Below are positions 19,328 to 29,171 of a stretch of DNA of 64,000 nt, in pieces. The notes below the pieces were generated by a model, which saw only the letters and a program-made list of their open reading frames with translations, was not told the DNA's origin and ran no database searches. The stretch is from NCBI RefSeq assembly GCF_900206265.1, contig NZ_LT907782.1, positions 1-64,000 on the forward strand, given 5' to 3'. Position 1 is the stretch's first letter; the number at the start of each line of letters is the position of its first letter. Made by a program: the position numbers and the translations under genes. The DNA is from Nitrosomonas ureae. Its GTDB lineage: Bacteria > Pseudomonadota > Gammaproteobacteria > Burkholderiales > Nitrosomonadaceae.

Positions 19328-20561
19328 GAATTTAACAATTGTTGAATCGAATTTTACTAGGTGCAGGCGATTTTTTTCGTTCTGGATAGTATTTTTCTTA
19401 CTACTGTCAGGTTGTAGTAATACGATGAATCCATTTGATATGCGTATTGTTGAAGCAATGAGTACGCAACTATCAGATATGTTTGTCACAGATGAAGTCA
19501 TTGTTTATGAAAAGGAAGAACTCGATGCTTTAAAATCCGTTGATCCAATTCCATTGAAATGGAAGAATAAAGTCAGTGAAAATGAAATTGCTTCATTCTA
19601 TGTTGTCTATGAAAATGATGCAGTATATTCAGCTGATGAAGCTGGAAAACTTACAAAATATGAAGCAGCAACGGGTAAGCAATTATGGCAAGTCAAAACT
19701 AAGCATAGGTTTTCCGCTGGCGTAGGTGTTGGAGAAGGACTTATTCTGATCGGGACTTTTAAAGGTGAAGTACTTGCTTATAATGAATCTGGTCATATGC
19801 TATGGCAAGCATCAGTCACCAGTGAAATCTTAAGTCCACCTCAGGTGCAAAATAATATAGTGGTTGTGCGAACCGTTGACGGCAGAATATTTGGATTAGA
19901 TGCTATTGATGGAAAACGAAAATGGATTCATCAAGGAGCAACTCCTCCATTGACGGTGCGAAGCACTGCAGGAATAACACTTGCGCATGGTGCTGTATTC
20001 GCGGGTTTCCCTGGAGGGAAAATGGTGGCAATGAGCTTGTTTAATGGCAATATTGGATGGGAAGTTGCCGTTTCCCACCCACGGGGCGTTACGGAGCTCG
20101 AACGCATGACAGATATTACCAGTGTACCTGTGGTTAACGATAGGTTGGTTTGCGCGGTTGCGTATCAAGGACGTGTGGCATGCTTTGCCATCAATGATGG
20201 CACTCAAATATGGACTCGTGAGTCTTCCAGTAGTGCAGGCTTGGTAATGGATAGTGATTATGTTTATGTAACTGAAGATAAAGGTATTGTTTCTGCGTAT
20301 GATTTGCTCAGTGGAGCCAGTGTATGGAAGCAGAGTAGACTTGGTAGTAAGAAATTAACGAAGCCTATTATCAAGGGGCAGTATATAGTTGTTGGAGATG
20401 ATCAAGGAAATGTTAGTTTGCTACGAAACTATGATGGAGTTTTAATTGCCCGCTCAGCTACCGATGGTAGCATGATTCAGAATCCTGCTTCTTCATTGCC
20501 TGATGGTTTTGTAGTTCAAACGGCAAAGGGTGGAGTATACGCTTATAGTACACAATTTTAA
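19305..20561 (+). CDS. bamB: Outer-membrane assembly lipoprotein BamB
   Basis: Beta-propeller lipoprotein subunit of the BAM complex that inserts beta-barrel proteins into the outer membrane. The signal peptide ends in a lipobox LLLSGC. Repeated PQQ-like blades follow (YSADEAGKLTKYEAATGKQL, LIGTFKGEVLAYNESGHMLW, TVDGRIFGLDAIDGKRKW). The ATG at 19305 overlaps yfgM by 23 bp and gives a long n-region (about 22 residues) before the hydrophobic core; a later non-ATG start is possible. Position just before der is conserved. Confidence 0.93.
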   Translation: MDWAILNKNLTIVESNFTRCRRFFSFWIVFFLLLSGCSNTMNPFDMRIVEAMSTQLSDMFVTDEVIVYEKEELDALKSVDPIPLKWKNKVSENEIASFYVVYENDAVYSADEAGKLTKYEAATGKQLWQVKTKHRFSAGVGVGEGLILIGTFKGEVLAYNESGHMLWQASVTSEILSPPQVQNNIVVVRTVDGRIFGLDAIDGKRKWIHQGATPPLTVRSTAGITLAHGAVFAGFPGGKMVAMSLFNGNIGWEVAVSHPRGVTELERMTDITSVPVVNDRLVCAVAYQGRVACFAINDGTQIWTRESSSSAGLVMDSDYVYVTEDKGIVSAYDLLSGASVWKQSRLGSKKLTKPIIKGQYIVVGDDQGNVSLLRNYDGVLIARSATDGSMIQNPASSLPDGFVVQTAKGGVYAYSTQF

Positions 20562-20645
20562 TAACTCTTCTAAATTCGTCTAGAATCTTCAAGATACAGC
20601 GTATCTTTATTAATGTCACTGCCCTGAAGAAAGCTGTAAATATTC

Positions 20646-22040
20646 ATGAAACCTACACTTGTTTTGGTTGGTCGCCCTAATGTGGGCAAATCTACTTTGT
20701 TTAACCGGTTGACTCGTACCCGTGATGCTATCGTTGCTGATATCCCAGGCTTGACGCGAGATCGGCATTATGGTGCCGGTAGAGTAGGAGATAAACCTTA
20801 TTTGGTCGTGGATACCGGCGGTTTTGAGCCTGTAATTAAAGAGGGTGTTTTGTATGCCATGGCAAAGCAGACGATTCAAGCGATTGATGAAGCAGATAAA
20901 GTATTGTTTATTGTCGATGGTCGCCAGGGGTTGACTGCGCATGACAAAATTATTGCTGAGCAACTACGCAAATCTGGACAGAAAATTCTACTGGTTGTAA
21001 ATAAAACAGAAGGCATGACGACTACTGTTGTCACAGCAGAATTTTTTGAGCTAGGTCTGGGTGATCCCTGTGCGGTATCAGCGATGCATGGTGATAACAT
21101 CCATGAGTTGGCAGACTTAGCATTGGCGGATTTTCCAGAGGTTGTAGAAGAATCTGCAAGCAAGCATCCTAAAATTGCCATTGTTGGTCGTCCCAATGTT
21201 GGAAAATCCACACTTATTAATACTCTGCTGGGAGAAGAGCGAGTCATTGCCTTTGATCAACCTGGCACAACGCGAGATAGTATCTACGTTGATTTTACGC
21301 ATAAAGACAAACAGTATACGTTGATCGATACAGCAGGATTGCGACGTCGTGGTCAAGTGCATGAAACTATAGAAAAATTCTCAGCTATCAAAACACTGCA
21401 GGCTATTGAAGATGCCAATGTAGTTGTATTGATACTAGATGCTAGAAATGAGATCTCTGATCAAGATGCTCATATTGCTGGGTTCATACTGGAAACGGGG
21501 CGTGCGCTAGTCATCGCCATCAATAAATGGGATGGCTTGGATGAATACCAGCGCGCTACTATCAAGAGTGACTTGAGTCGCAAATTAGCTTTTCTGAGTT
21601 TTGCACAATTGCATTATATCTCTGCGCTGCATGGTACCGGGATGAAAAAATTGTTGCCGTCTATAGATATAGCATATGCGGCAGCTATGGCTGATTTGCC
21701 GACTCCGAAGTTGACGCGGGTTTTGATTGCTGCAGTCGAAAAACATCCCCCACCACGTGGTGGTATGTCACGTCCCAAAATGCGTTATGCGCATCAAGGC
21801 GGATCCAATCCACCTTTGATTATTGTACACGGTAGCATGCTGAATCATGTGCCGGAAACCTATCGTCGATATTTGGAAAATACATTTCGTGAAACTTTTA
21901 AGCTATGGAGTACTCCATTACGGGTTGATTTTAAAATTGGCCATAATCCATATGCTGATAAAAAACCTGCTCCACCAACTGAAGCAGAAGCGAGACGTGC
22001 ACATAGCCGCAGACGGCGGAATCGGAAAAAATATGGATAA
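20646..22040 (+). CDS. der: Ribosome biogenesis GTPase Der (EngA)
   Basis: Double-GTPase needed for 50S subunit maturation. Two G domains in tandem: the first P-loop GRPNVGKST at about residues 8-16 with DTGGF, the second GRPNVGKST at about 180-188 with DTAGLRRRG and NKWDG. A C-terminal KH-like domain follows, ending in a basic tail ([15 protein letters not shown]). Length 464 is normal. It closes the housekeeping run and is followed by 1.4 kb without genes. Confidence 0.97.
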   Translation: MKPTLVLVGRPNVGKSTLFNRLTRTRDAIVADIPGLTRDRHYGAGRVGDKPYLVVDTGGFEPVIKEGVLYAMAKQTIQAIDEADKVLFIVDGRQGLTAHDKIIAEQLRKSGQKILLVVNKTEGMTTTVVTAEFFELGLGDPCAVSAMHGDNIHELADLALADFPEVVEESASKHPKIAIVGRPNVGKSTLINTLLGEERVIAFDQPGTTRDSIYVDFTHKDKQYTLIDTAGLRRRGQVHETIEKFSAIKTLQAIEDANVVVLILDARNEISDQDAHIAGFILETGRALVIAINKWDGLDEYQRATIKSDLSRKLAFLSFAQLHYISALHGTGMKKLLPSIDIAYAAAMADLPTPKLTRVLIAAVEKHPPPRGGMSRPKMRYAHQGGSNPPLIIVHGSMLNHVPETYRRYLENTFRETFKLWSTPLRVDFKIGHNPYADKKPAPPTEAEARRAHSRRRRNRKKYG

Positions 22041-22390
22041 ATGTAAGATGTGTGTTCAATAGTTCATGGTGGAATCAAAGTGATTATTCAGTGAAAATAC
22101 AGATTAGGATAAGACAATTAAACTATGAGAAATGAGCATTGATTAGTTCTCGTTTTGGATTATGGGAAGTTTTGATTAAGTGAATCTCACTACTCCCATA
22201 GTATCAAAGCGCCAAAAAAGTATAGATAGAGTGTCTTACTACTTGAAAAAAAGTACTCGAATTAAAGACAACAGCAATTGACGTGGGAGTGTGTAGTGTT
22301 TGTATCGCGAGATGAAGGGAACTATATGAACTTGCGATTCTCCGTGGTCTTGCCAGGGGGAACATTATAGTTTTTTTGTTTTTGAAGTCA

Positions 22391-22470
22391 GCGTAGCGCG
22401 CCGTTTTTGATTTTCTGCGCCGTAATACCCCGCGGTCTTGCCGCGGGAATAGGTGCAGGGCGCGCGAAGC
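22391..22470. repeat. REP-like nested palindrome
   Basis: An outer pair of arms (GCGTAGCGCGCC at 22391-22402 and GGGCGCGCGAAGC at 22458-22470) encloses an inner stem CCCGCGG/CCGCGGG (22429-22435 and 22441-22447, loop TCTTG). A weaker relative, CTCCGTGGTCTTGCCAGGGGG, lies about 90 bases upstream near 22338. The pattern of a GC-rich palindrome in AT-rich intergenic DNA fits repetitive extragenic palindromes; a comparable element is at 62070-62165. Confidence 0.5.
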
Positions 22471-22714
22471 AAATTTATTGTTCTAGTGTGGTGGCAAGTG
22501 GATTTTTTTTTGGCTTCGATAAGTAAGATAACAAGTATTTACGAGTCTTGTTTGGTTTACGGAATATGTGTAGTCATTAGCTTTGCCAAGAAAAGGCCGA
22601 ACTAGAGAATTGATCGCATTACACATTATATGTAGCAAGATGTCGCTATTATAGCCTTATCGAAACAGACGAATAAAAAGTATTTTTGCCTATCGCAAAT
22701 AAGTTTAAGGGAAA

Positions 22715-22752
22715 AACTAGTGGTCTCGACACACAATGACGAGACACTAGTT
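22715..22752. repeat. 13-bp perfect-but-for-one-bulge hairpin
   Basis: Left arm AACTAGTGGTCTCG (22715-22728) pairs with right arm CGAGACACTAGTT (22740-22752) with a single bulged G and an 11-base loop. No T-tract follows, so it is not a typical intrinsic terminator. It could be a protein-binding palindrome, an element end or a stable RNA stem. Nothing nearby tells which. Confidence 0.6.
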
Positions 22753-23446
22753 AGACCGTGAATGACAAAACCTGACATAGAGTTCGCTGGATTGATGGAA
22801 CGTATTCAGAGATTTTATCAGGGACAGGGGAGATTGGATTATAGCCACAAATCTTGATTTCTTATTTCTTATCAAATCATTCAGTAGGCATTTATGTCAG
22901 TTTTATCATGTGGGTTTTGTCACATTCCAATTATGTAGATTTTGTTAGAATGTAATGCAACTCAATAGATCAATTAAGAATTAGCTGACAGTTTGGAATT
23001 TGTGAACTAGATTAGCGTGACGATTAATTTTTATATTAAGGAATCCATCAATAAAAGGAGAGCATTTCTTACCTGTGACAATTTTCACAAATGACATTAA
23101 AATATTTAAAGTTATATCAGGAAAATCCGTATTTATTCTTTAATTAGATAATAAAATACTAAATTAGTATGCAATGAGAAAGAAATTTTTAATGATTACT
23201 TTTAATATTGAGCCATAGTATTTTAATTATTAATTACACATCAATAAAATAAAAATTCTAAGCAGAGAAAACCTTATTAAAGGTTGCATCATTTTAAACA
23301 AATACACTTTAACGATTGTAGGGTTTATCTAAAATTTTTTATATAATATGTATCTATTCAATGAGTTAAATAATATTCTCTTGCAGTAAAATGAAGAGAT
23401 AAATGTTAAAATAAATACGTAGCAAACCTGTTTAAAGGTAAAGATA

Positions 23447-24607
23447 ATGGCCAACAAAGCAGAGCAAGCACTAGTAAGAATTTCGCATAAACATAAAAAT
23501 GTTATCAATGTGCTAGTAATCGTTGACAAATATGTTTCTGGTAAGACTTTGAGGAATATAGCTGAAGAATGGGAATATAATATCATTGGTATTTGTACTT
23601 CGAGCCAAGAAGCTTTAGTAAGAATAAATAAAGATAAGCCAGATCTTATTTTAACGGATATGGAATTAAAGAATTGTGATGGAATAGATTTGGCACAAAA
23701 TCTACAATCGGATAATGTGAATCTTTGCATATATTTTACGGCCTATGCTAGTGACTCACTTGTGCAACATGTAACAATGATTGCTACTGCGATGGGCTGT
23801 AGTATCAATAAGTATGATACAGAGAAGAGATCTGCTGATTTTGAGTCTTGTTTTTGTCAGCATTTTGGAATTAATGATACTAATAGTACGGTTAATCAGT
23901 TTGCAGTGCAGTCGATTAAAGTTCTGCTGGTCGATGACCAACAAATAGTACTCTGGGGATTGGAGAAATTAATAAATAGTAAACAGCCAAGAATGGTGGT
24001 TATTGGCACAGCATCAAATATTTCCGATGCTAAGCGACTTGTGATTGAGAAGAGACCTGATATTCTTATATTAAATACATATCTGAATGATATTGATTGT
24101 GTAAATTACATTCCAGATTTTTCTAATAATGGGAATACACGAGTGGTGATTTTTACCGATACACATGATAAAGAGGTAATTGATCGTGCGGTACTAAGTG
24201 GTGCTCGTGGTATTGTTCATAGAAAAGAATCGACGCAAACGATGCTTAGAGCTATAGAAAAAATTCATGATGGTGAATTATGGCTTGACCGAATAACAAC
24301 AGGTCGAATTTTGCTTCATAATTCACGCATAAGAAGTAAATTTTCTCCTGATACTAATACTAACAAGATTACGATGCTGACTCGTAAGGAGTGTACAATT
24401 CTTAGAGCATTCTCAGATGGGACTGGTGGAGAGCAAAACAAGCAAATTGCTGCGAAATTATGCATGAGTGAACATACTTTGCGTAATCACTTAACTTCTA
24501 TTTTTAGCAAATTGGGAATTAAAAATAGATTCAGTTTATTTGCTTATGCTAAGCAACATTTTCAACATATAGAATCAACCGTAGGTAGGTCGTTGAATGA
24601 GTATTAG
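23447..24607 (+). CDS. LuxR-type response regulator with two receiver domains
   Basis: A 386-residue protein with two CheY-like receiver domains and a C-terminal NarL/LuxR helix-turn-helix (about residues 305-372, LTRKECTILRAF...NKQIAAKLCMSEHTLRNHL). Receiver 1 (about 20-120) keeps the phospho-acceptor Asp71 (LILTDMEL) but has only one acid in the usual Asp-Asp pair (VDK, D27). Receiver 2 (about 157-275) keeps the acid pair D163-D164 (LLVDDQQ) and Lys260, but has Asn210 (LILNTYL) where the phosphorylated Asp should be. So only receiver 1 looks phosphorylatable. No histidine kinase is adjacent. The TAG stop lies in the TTAG target site of the downstream IS5 remnant. Confidence 0.82.
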   Translation: MANKAEQALVRISHKHKNVINVLVIVDKYVSGKTLRNIAEEWEYNIIGICTSSQEALVRINKDKPDLILTDMELKNCDGIDLAQNLQSDNVNLCIYFTAYASDSLVQHVTMIATAMGCSINKYDTEKRSADFESCFCQHFGINDTNSTVNQFAVQSIKVLLVDDQQIVLWGLEKLINSKQPRMVVIGTASNISDAKRLVIEKRPDILILNTYLNDIDCVNYIPDFSNNGNTRVVIFTDTHDKEVIDRAVLSGARGIVHRKESTQTMLRAIEKIHDGELWLDRITTGRILLHNSRIRSKFSPDTNTNKITMLTRKECTILRAFSDGTGGEQNKQIAAKLCMSEHTLRNHLTSIFSKLGIKNRFSLFAYAKQHFQHIESTVGRSLNEY

Positions 24608-24920
24608 GGAAGCGCTGATTAATACATCCCCCCAGGGGCTAAGCGAACGGTTTTAGGATATTAGGTTAGAATTTGCCATATTCTGGCTTGAATTGCGCTA
24701 TTTCTTGCATTATTTGTAGTAGTCGCAACCTGATCTGACAGTTACCCGATTTGATGATGTGCCTGTTAGATCAAATTCAGTTATTCAAAGCGTTGATTTT
24801 ATCGTTCCATACCTCCCTTCCGTCAATTAAAGTTTGCATTGGGGTGCGACCACAGCACATCTTGCCTTGATGAGTTATCGCACTGTTGTAATACACCATC
24901 CAGTCATCCAGATTGTCAAT

Positions 24921-24963
24921 CGGCATTGAAAACTTTCCAGGTATCGGCGTCGAAAAGTTTCCA
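24921..24963. repeat. Tandem IS21-type terminal repeats
   Basis: Two 19-bp near-identical copies, CGGCATTGAAAACTTTCCA (24921-24939) and CGGCGTCGAAAAGTTTCCA (24945-24963), spaced by 24 bp start to start. Multiple short internal repeats of this TGGAAA-TTTTC-A-GCCG kind are characteristic of IS21-family ends. No istA or istB gene is present, so this is an orphan end inside the IS481 remnant. Confidence 0.5.
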
Positions 24964-25084
24964 CACGGTATAGTTGATTAATCGGTTTTTATACATTTTT
25001 TACGATGCTTGAATCGATAAGAATCATTGCCAGTTTCGATGATGTGGTAATCCCCCCATTATTAACCGAAGTTAAAAGTAGAGG

Positions 25085-25915
25085 TTAATGCGCTAACTGA
25101 GCGAGCTTTTGTTTTGGTGTTATTCCTCCAATGGCCGTATTAGGCTGTTCATGATTATAGGTCCACAACCATTTTGTTGCATAGTCCTGAACTTCGGCGA
25201 TTGACTCAAAGCAGTGCTGGCTTAACCAGTCATAACGTACGGTTCTGTTGTAACGTTCAATGTAGGCGTTTTGCTGAGGTTTGCCGGGCTGTATGAATTC
25301 CAGCTGTATGCCGTTCTTTGCCGCCCAGGCAGAGAGTAAGCCGCTGATGTACTCAGGGCCGTTGTCACAGCGAATCCGCTTTGGCTTGCCGCGCCATTCG
25401 ATCAGGCGATCCAGCGTGCGTATGACGCGCCCTGCAGGTAAGGAGAAATCCACCTCCATTCCCAATCCTTCACGATTGCAGTCGTCCAGTATATTGAGTA
25501 ACCGAAAGCTGCGGCCATCTTCCAATTGGTCATACATGAAATCCATTGACCAGGTTTCATTGATGGTTAACGGTACCGCCAGCACTTCCGGCTTGTCACG
25601 TTTGAGCCGCTTTCTCGGCTTGATCCGCATGTTCAGTTCCAACTCCCGGTAAATACGATAAACACGCTTGTGGTTCCAGAAAAAACCTTTTACATTGCGT
25701 AAGTACAGAAAGCATAAACCAAACCCCCAGTTTCGCTGATTGTGCGTCAACCGCAGCAGCCAATCGGCAATGATACGGTTATCAGCATTGAGCCTGGCTT
25801 GATAACGGTAACATGTTTCGCTGATATCATAGATCTCACACGCCAGGCGGATACTGATCCTTTTTTGCTTAACAACCTGTTTAGCCATGTCGCGCCGCTG
25901 CCAGGGCGCTACCAC
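25085..25915 (-). CDS. IS3-family transposase OrfB
   Basis: Integrase-core transposase of 276 residues. The N-terminal HTH_21 region ([20 protein letters not shown]) is followed by the rve domain with catalytic Asp in [17 protein letters not shown], the second Asp in [12 protein letters not shown], and the Glu in [19 protein letters not shown]. The start overlaps orfA by 7 bp, as needed for the programmed frameshift that makes the OrfAB fusion in IS3 elements. No internal stops. Confidence 0.9.
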   Translation of the reverse strand: MVAPWQRRDMAKQVVKQKRISIRLACEIYDISETCYRYQARLNADNRIIADWLLRLTHNQRNWGFGLCFLYLRNVKGFFWNHKRVYRIYRELELNMRIKPRKRLKRDKPEVLAVPLTINETWSMDFMYDQLEDGRSFRLLNILDDCNREGLGMEVDFSLPAGRVIRTLDRLIEWRGKPKRIRCDNGPEYISGLLSAWAAKNGIQLEFIQPGKPQQNAYIERYNRTVRYDWLSQHCFESIAEVQDYATKWLWTYNHEQPNTAIGGITPKQKLAQLAH

Positions 25916-26175
25916 TTTTTTTCGAGGGCTTCCTTACGTAGCTCGGATTTTAACCGTTCCTCAGCATACATCTTTTTCAACCAGCGATTCTCTTCTTCAA
26001 GTTCCTTGAGTCGGGCTATCATTGATGCATCCATACCGCCGTATTTGCTGCGCCATTTGTAAAATGTCGCATTACTCATACCGTGTTCACGGCACAATTC
26101 AGGCACCGGCACTCCTCCCTCGGCCTGTTTGAGTATCGCCATGATCTGGCTGTCACTGAATTTCGATTTCTTCAT
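25909..26175 (-). CDS. IS3-family transposase OrfA
   Basis: An 88-residue DNA-binding subunit with the HTH_Tnp_1 domain ([40 protein letters not shown]) followed by a leucine-zipper-like coiled coil ([20 protein letters not shown]). It resembles the IS407/IS51 group. A ribosome-binding site (AGGAGA) lies just before the ATG. It overlaps orfB in a different frame. Confidence 0.9.
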   Translation of the reverse strand: MKKSKFSDSQIMAILKQAEGGVPVPELCREHGMSNATFYKWRSKYGGMDASMIARLKELEEENRWLKKMYAEERLKSELRKEALEKKW

Positions 26176-26250
26176 TGCAGAATCTCCTGTCTATATAAAT
26201 TACAAGAAAATTCTACTTCTGACTCCTGTTATTTTCTGGGGGGATTACCA

Positions 26251-26600
26251 GTTGTGCCTCTTCAATGGTTGCAAAGTCATTCATCCCCAACCATTCATGC
26301 CGAACAGTTCTGTTATAGCGTTCTACATAAGCATTTTGCTGTGGCTTTCCTAGCTGAATGTAATCAAGCTGTATTCCTCGAGTTTCTGCCCAATAACAAA
26401 GGGTTGCACTGATATTTTCCGGCCCGTTATCACAACGAATCTTCCTGGGTTTGCCACGCCATTCGATAATCCGATCCAGAGCCCGCGTAACGCGTTCTGA
26501 TGGAAGCGATACATCCACTTCGATTCCTAACCCCTCACGGTTAAAGTCGTCCAATACATTAAAGGTTCGAAAAGACCTGCCATTGGTGAGCTGATCAGCC
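26251..26600 (-). pseudogene. IS3-family OrfB fragment (C-terminal part)
   Basis: A second IS3-type transposase piece in frame with the IS481 core by chance: [40 protein letters not shown] and [20 protein letters not shown], ending at ATIEEAQL where the complete IS3 copy begins. It is similar to but distinct from the intact OrfB. The N-terminal half and the end are missing. Confidence 0.8.
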
Positions 26601-27552
26601 ATAAAGATGGACTGGTAAATCTTGCGTCGGAATGCCACCTGGTAGAATTCCTGCAAGATGGTTTTGTGGAAACGCTCGCAAATACCGTTGGTCTGCGGAT
26701 GATTGGCTTTCGTTTTGGTATGCTCAATGTCATTGAGTGCCAAATAGAGCTGATAATCGTGATGTTCCGGTTTACCGCAATATTCAGTACCGCGATCGGT
26801 GTCTTGGTGGTATACAGCTTGGCGGCCGCCCACTTGGAATAAGTGTCGACGAAAGTCTGCTGATAAATCCGTCCCACGCCCTTGAGAGTGCCGACGTAGA
26901 AGGTATCCTGACTACCGAGATACCCAGGATGAGCGGTATCAATCTCGCCATGAGCAACATCATCGTCTTGTTTCTTCTCCAATGCCTGCACCTGTGCTTC
27001 GGTCAGCACCGCTCCGGTCTCGGAGATATGCCTCTCCAAGGCCGATAGACGCTTCTTGACGCGACTCCAGACTTTGTCGCAGCCACACTGAACGAACACC
27101 GGACGGAGAAACAAAGATTCCGCGTTTGCGTAGTTCGTTGGAAACACGAACCTGACCAAAGGCCGGTTGTTCCAGAGCAAAAGCCGTGACCGCTGCTTCC
27201 GTTGCTTCTTCAACACGGTTCTTGATGTTGGGCTTGCGGCGATTTGCATCAATCAGTGCCTCAACACCATCTGCTTCAACGGCAGCTTGATAGCGATAGA
27301 AAGTATCGCGAGAAAACCCATCACCTTGCAGGTGCGCGATACATTGCCAAGCTCGGCTGCTAAATTAAGCTAGCCAATCTTGTGTTTGATGACTTTCTGT
27401 TGAACACTACTCATGGGATTACTCCTTTGCGCTTTCGCGCTTGGTTGATAAAGTTTCTCACCTCTATCAAACCGGGTAATCCTACCCTTTGACAAGACCT
27501 ACTGTCAGATCAAGTCTGAACTACTACACATTATTCCCCTTAATTTTTGTCT

Positions 27553-27770
27553 TTAAGACGCAATCTGGCTGTCAGAGTTACATAACCACCGGCGAGCCAG
27601 AAGCGAGTTGGCAAGCCCAAACAGTGAAAACATCTGAGCGTTATTTTTGGCCATTCCTCTGTAGCGGGTTTTGCGGTGAATGAACAGATTCTTTACAACA
27701 TGAAAGGGATGCTCACCCCCTGGCGCGAATGCCGACTTTTGCATGTTCAAGCTTCTCCATCAGTTTGCCT
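27553..27770 (-). pseudogene. IS5 transposase C-terminal fragment
   Basis: Encodes MEKLEHAKVGIRA-type sequence followed by HPFHVVKNLFIHRKTRYRGM and AKNNAQMFSLFGLANSLLAR, nearly identical to the C-terminus of the transposase at 11049-12063. It belongs to the IS5 copy interrupted by IS481 and is truncated at 27770. Confidence 0.85.
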
Positions 27771-27982
27771 AGGTAATCCTCCCATTTTTAACAGGAGCTT
27801 GCAGATGAATCAATTTGCAACTTTGAGGAAGCGCAACTCACCGTAACACAATGGTTTTGGGTTTACAATAATGAGCATCCGAGTAGGGCAACTCGGAGGT
27901 ATCACGCCAACCATGAAACTGGCAGATGCTTTTAAACTAAAACCCAATACTGCAAGTTTCTATTAAACTGGGAGGATTCCCA
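27771..27982 (+). mobile_element. Internally deleted IS3-family derivative
   Basis: Ends GGTAATCCTCCCA (from 27772) and TGGGAGGATTCCCA (27969-27982) are inverted repeats of the same type as the complete IS3 copy. Inside only the last part of OrfB remains (ATFEEAQLTVTQWFWVYNNE, then, after a frameshift, GGITPTMKLADAFKLKPNTA), joined directly to the leader end. About 210 bp, so MITE-like in structure. Confidence 0.6.
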
Positions 27983-28163
27983 TGCCGTCCCTCTCCACGC
28001 CAGCGGATAAAATGACGGTGAATGCTACTCTAAAAAATCTCATATCTGTTGTCTCATGACTATACGATCTAATAGGGTGTTCAATTTTATTGGGTTACGA
28101 CATCTTGTACTTACAGACAGAAATTCTTCAATTTTTAAAGTTCGTGCAATATTCACAGGATGA

Positions 28164-29171
28164 TCATTGCTCACCACTCAAAACCACGCGGTATTTGGCA
28201 TTACCGCTAGCCAATCTGGCGAGAGCTTCATTAACTTGATCCATGCGGAAAATTTCCACAATAGGCTCGATTTTGTGTTGTTCTGCAAATTGCAGCATGG
28301 TGGCAATGCTGGCGGGGCTGCCGACAGGGGAGCCTGAGATCGTACATTGGTTGGAGATTACTGGAAACACATTGATTTCCAGTGGCTCAAGAGGTACGCC
28401 CAGAAGATGTAAGCGGCCTTTGGGACGCAGGGTTGCGATATAGGCATTCCAGTCGAGTTTTACATTGATCGTTGCTAGAATTAAGTCAAAACGGTTTGCT
28501 GCAGTTGCAAGCTCGACCGGATTTCTCGTATCCAGCACATCGTGTGCACCCAGTGTTAGCGCCTCCTTCTTTTTGTCTTCACTGGATGTAAAGGCTGTTA
28601 CCCGGCAGCCCCATGCTTTCAGAAATTGCAATGCGATATGACCTAATCCGCCGATACCGATGACGGCGACGGCAGCAGTGGGCGGGATATTGAATTGCAG
28701 GAGGGGGTTAAAAACAGTGATCCCCCCGCAGAAAAGTGGTCCTGCGCTGTGTACGTTGAGACCTTGCGGCAATGCCACGATGCTGGTTGCACTGGCGCGT
28801 ACGTAATCGGCAAAGCCACCGTGACGACCGACAATGGTGGCCTCTGGTTGAGTGCAGAGGTTATGGTCACCGGACAGACAACTATGGCAGGTCATGCAAT
28901 AGCCCGCATGCCATCCTAGGCCAACGCGTTGCTTTAATGAGAAATTTTTTACATGTGTACCTTTGGCTGAGATTGTTCCAATGACTTCATGTCCTGGCAC
29001 AAATGGATACTGAGTAATTCCCCAGTTGTTATGCAACATGCTGAGGTCGCTCTGACACAAACCACAAAATTCAACCGCGATCTCAACATCATGATCACCC
29101 AGCGGTCCAGGATCGTATTCAAAAGGCTGAAGTTTTCCACCCGCCTCGGATGCGGCGTAAGCTCTGATCAT
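28164..29171 (-). CDS. Zinc-dependent alcohol dehydrogenase (YahK/CAD-like)
   Basis: Medium-chain NAD(P)-dependent alcohol/aldehyde reductase of 335 residues. Catalytic zinc ligands are in CGLCQSDL and GHEVIG, structural zinc cysteines in CMTCHSCLSGDHNLC, and the Rossmann motif is VIGIGGLGHIALQ. The pattern matches the cinnamyl-alcohol-dehydrogenase-like group containing E. coli YahK; substrate is unknown. It lies alone next to the IS cluster, transcribed toward it. Confidence 0.9.
   Translation of the reverse strand: MIRAYAASEAGGKLQPFEYDPGPLGDHDVEIAVEFCGLCQSDLSMLHNNWGITQYPFVPGHEVIGTISAKGTHVKNFSLKQRVGLGWHAGYCMTCHSCLSGDHNLCTQPEATIVGRHGGFADYVRASATSIVALPQGLNVHSAGPLFCGGITVFNPLLQFNIPPTAAVAVIGIGGLGHIALQFLKAWGCRVTAFTSSEDKKKEALTLGAHDVLDTRNPVELATAANRFDLILATINVKLDWNAYIATLRPKGRLHLLGVPLEPLEINVFPVISNQCTISGSPVGSPASIATMLQFAEQHKIEPIVEIFRMDQVNEALARLASGNAKYRVVLSGEQ

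Larger units (their letters stand above)
22041..23446. other. 1.4-kb AT-rich gene-free region
   Basis: No frame here looks like a protein of a known family. The first part contains GC-rich palindromes in an otherwise AT-rich stretch (separate entries at 22391 and 22715); the last 400 bases are very AT-rich and probably include the promoter for the response-regulator gene, whose ribosome-binding site (AAGGTAAAG) precedes 23447. Gene decay or an unrecognised structured RNA could explain the region. Confidence 0.5.
25045..26250 (-). mobile_element. Complete-looking IS3-family element
   Basis: Ends match as inverted repeats TGGTAATCCCCCCA (25045-25058 and complement at 26237-26250), starting with TG and ending with CA as in the IS3 family, and extending imperfectly inward (AACCGAAGTTAAAAGTAGA versus AACAGGAGTCAGAAGTAGA). 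It is 1206 bp and carries intact orfA and orfB. No clear target duplication was found; the flanks (GATG and GTTG) differ, which suggests a later deletion at one side. Confidence 0.85.
24778..27414 (-). pseudogene. IS481-family transposase, interrupted and frameshifted
   Basis: The N-terminus starts at 27414 (MSSVQQKVIKHKIG) and meets an early TAG, continues as LNLAAELGNVSRTCKVMGF, then in shifted frames as GAVLTEAQVQALEKKQDDDV and [20 protein letters not shown]. The integrase core [20 protein letters not shown] and [20 protein letters not shown] is read from about 26830 to 26630. The C-terminus reappears at 24915-24778 as THQGKMCCGRTPMQTLIDG. Three fragments and several frameshifts: not functional. 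Confidence 0.82.
24715..27529 (-). mobile_element. IS481-family element, itself interrupted
   Basis: Terminal inverted repeats TGTAGTAGTcgcaaccTGATCTGACAG in part (from 24715) and its counterpart ending ...CTGTCAGATCAAGTCTGAACTACTACA in part (to 27529) bound the element. A 7-bp direct repeat CATTATT at 24708-24714 and 27530-27536 is the target duplication within the IS5 copy: the uninterrupted IS5 at about 12080 has the site once. The transposase is split by IS3-type sequences (25045-26600) and an IS21-like end. Confidence 0.78.
24608..27770 (-). mobile_element. IS5-family remnant, interrupted by IS481
   Basis: The right end (24608-24714) starts with the terminal repeat GGAAGCGCTGATTAATAC and matches the reverse complement of 12070-12189 in the other IS5 copy. 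The flanking TTAG (24604-24607) fits the YTAR target. The rest of the element resumes at 27537 after the IS481 insertion, containing the transposase C-terminus, and is cut at 27770 where an IS3-type end begins. The outer left end is missing. Confidence 0.78.
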
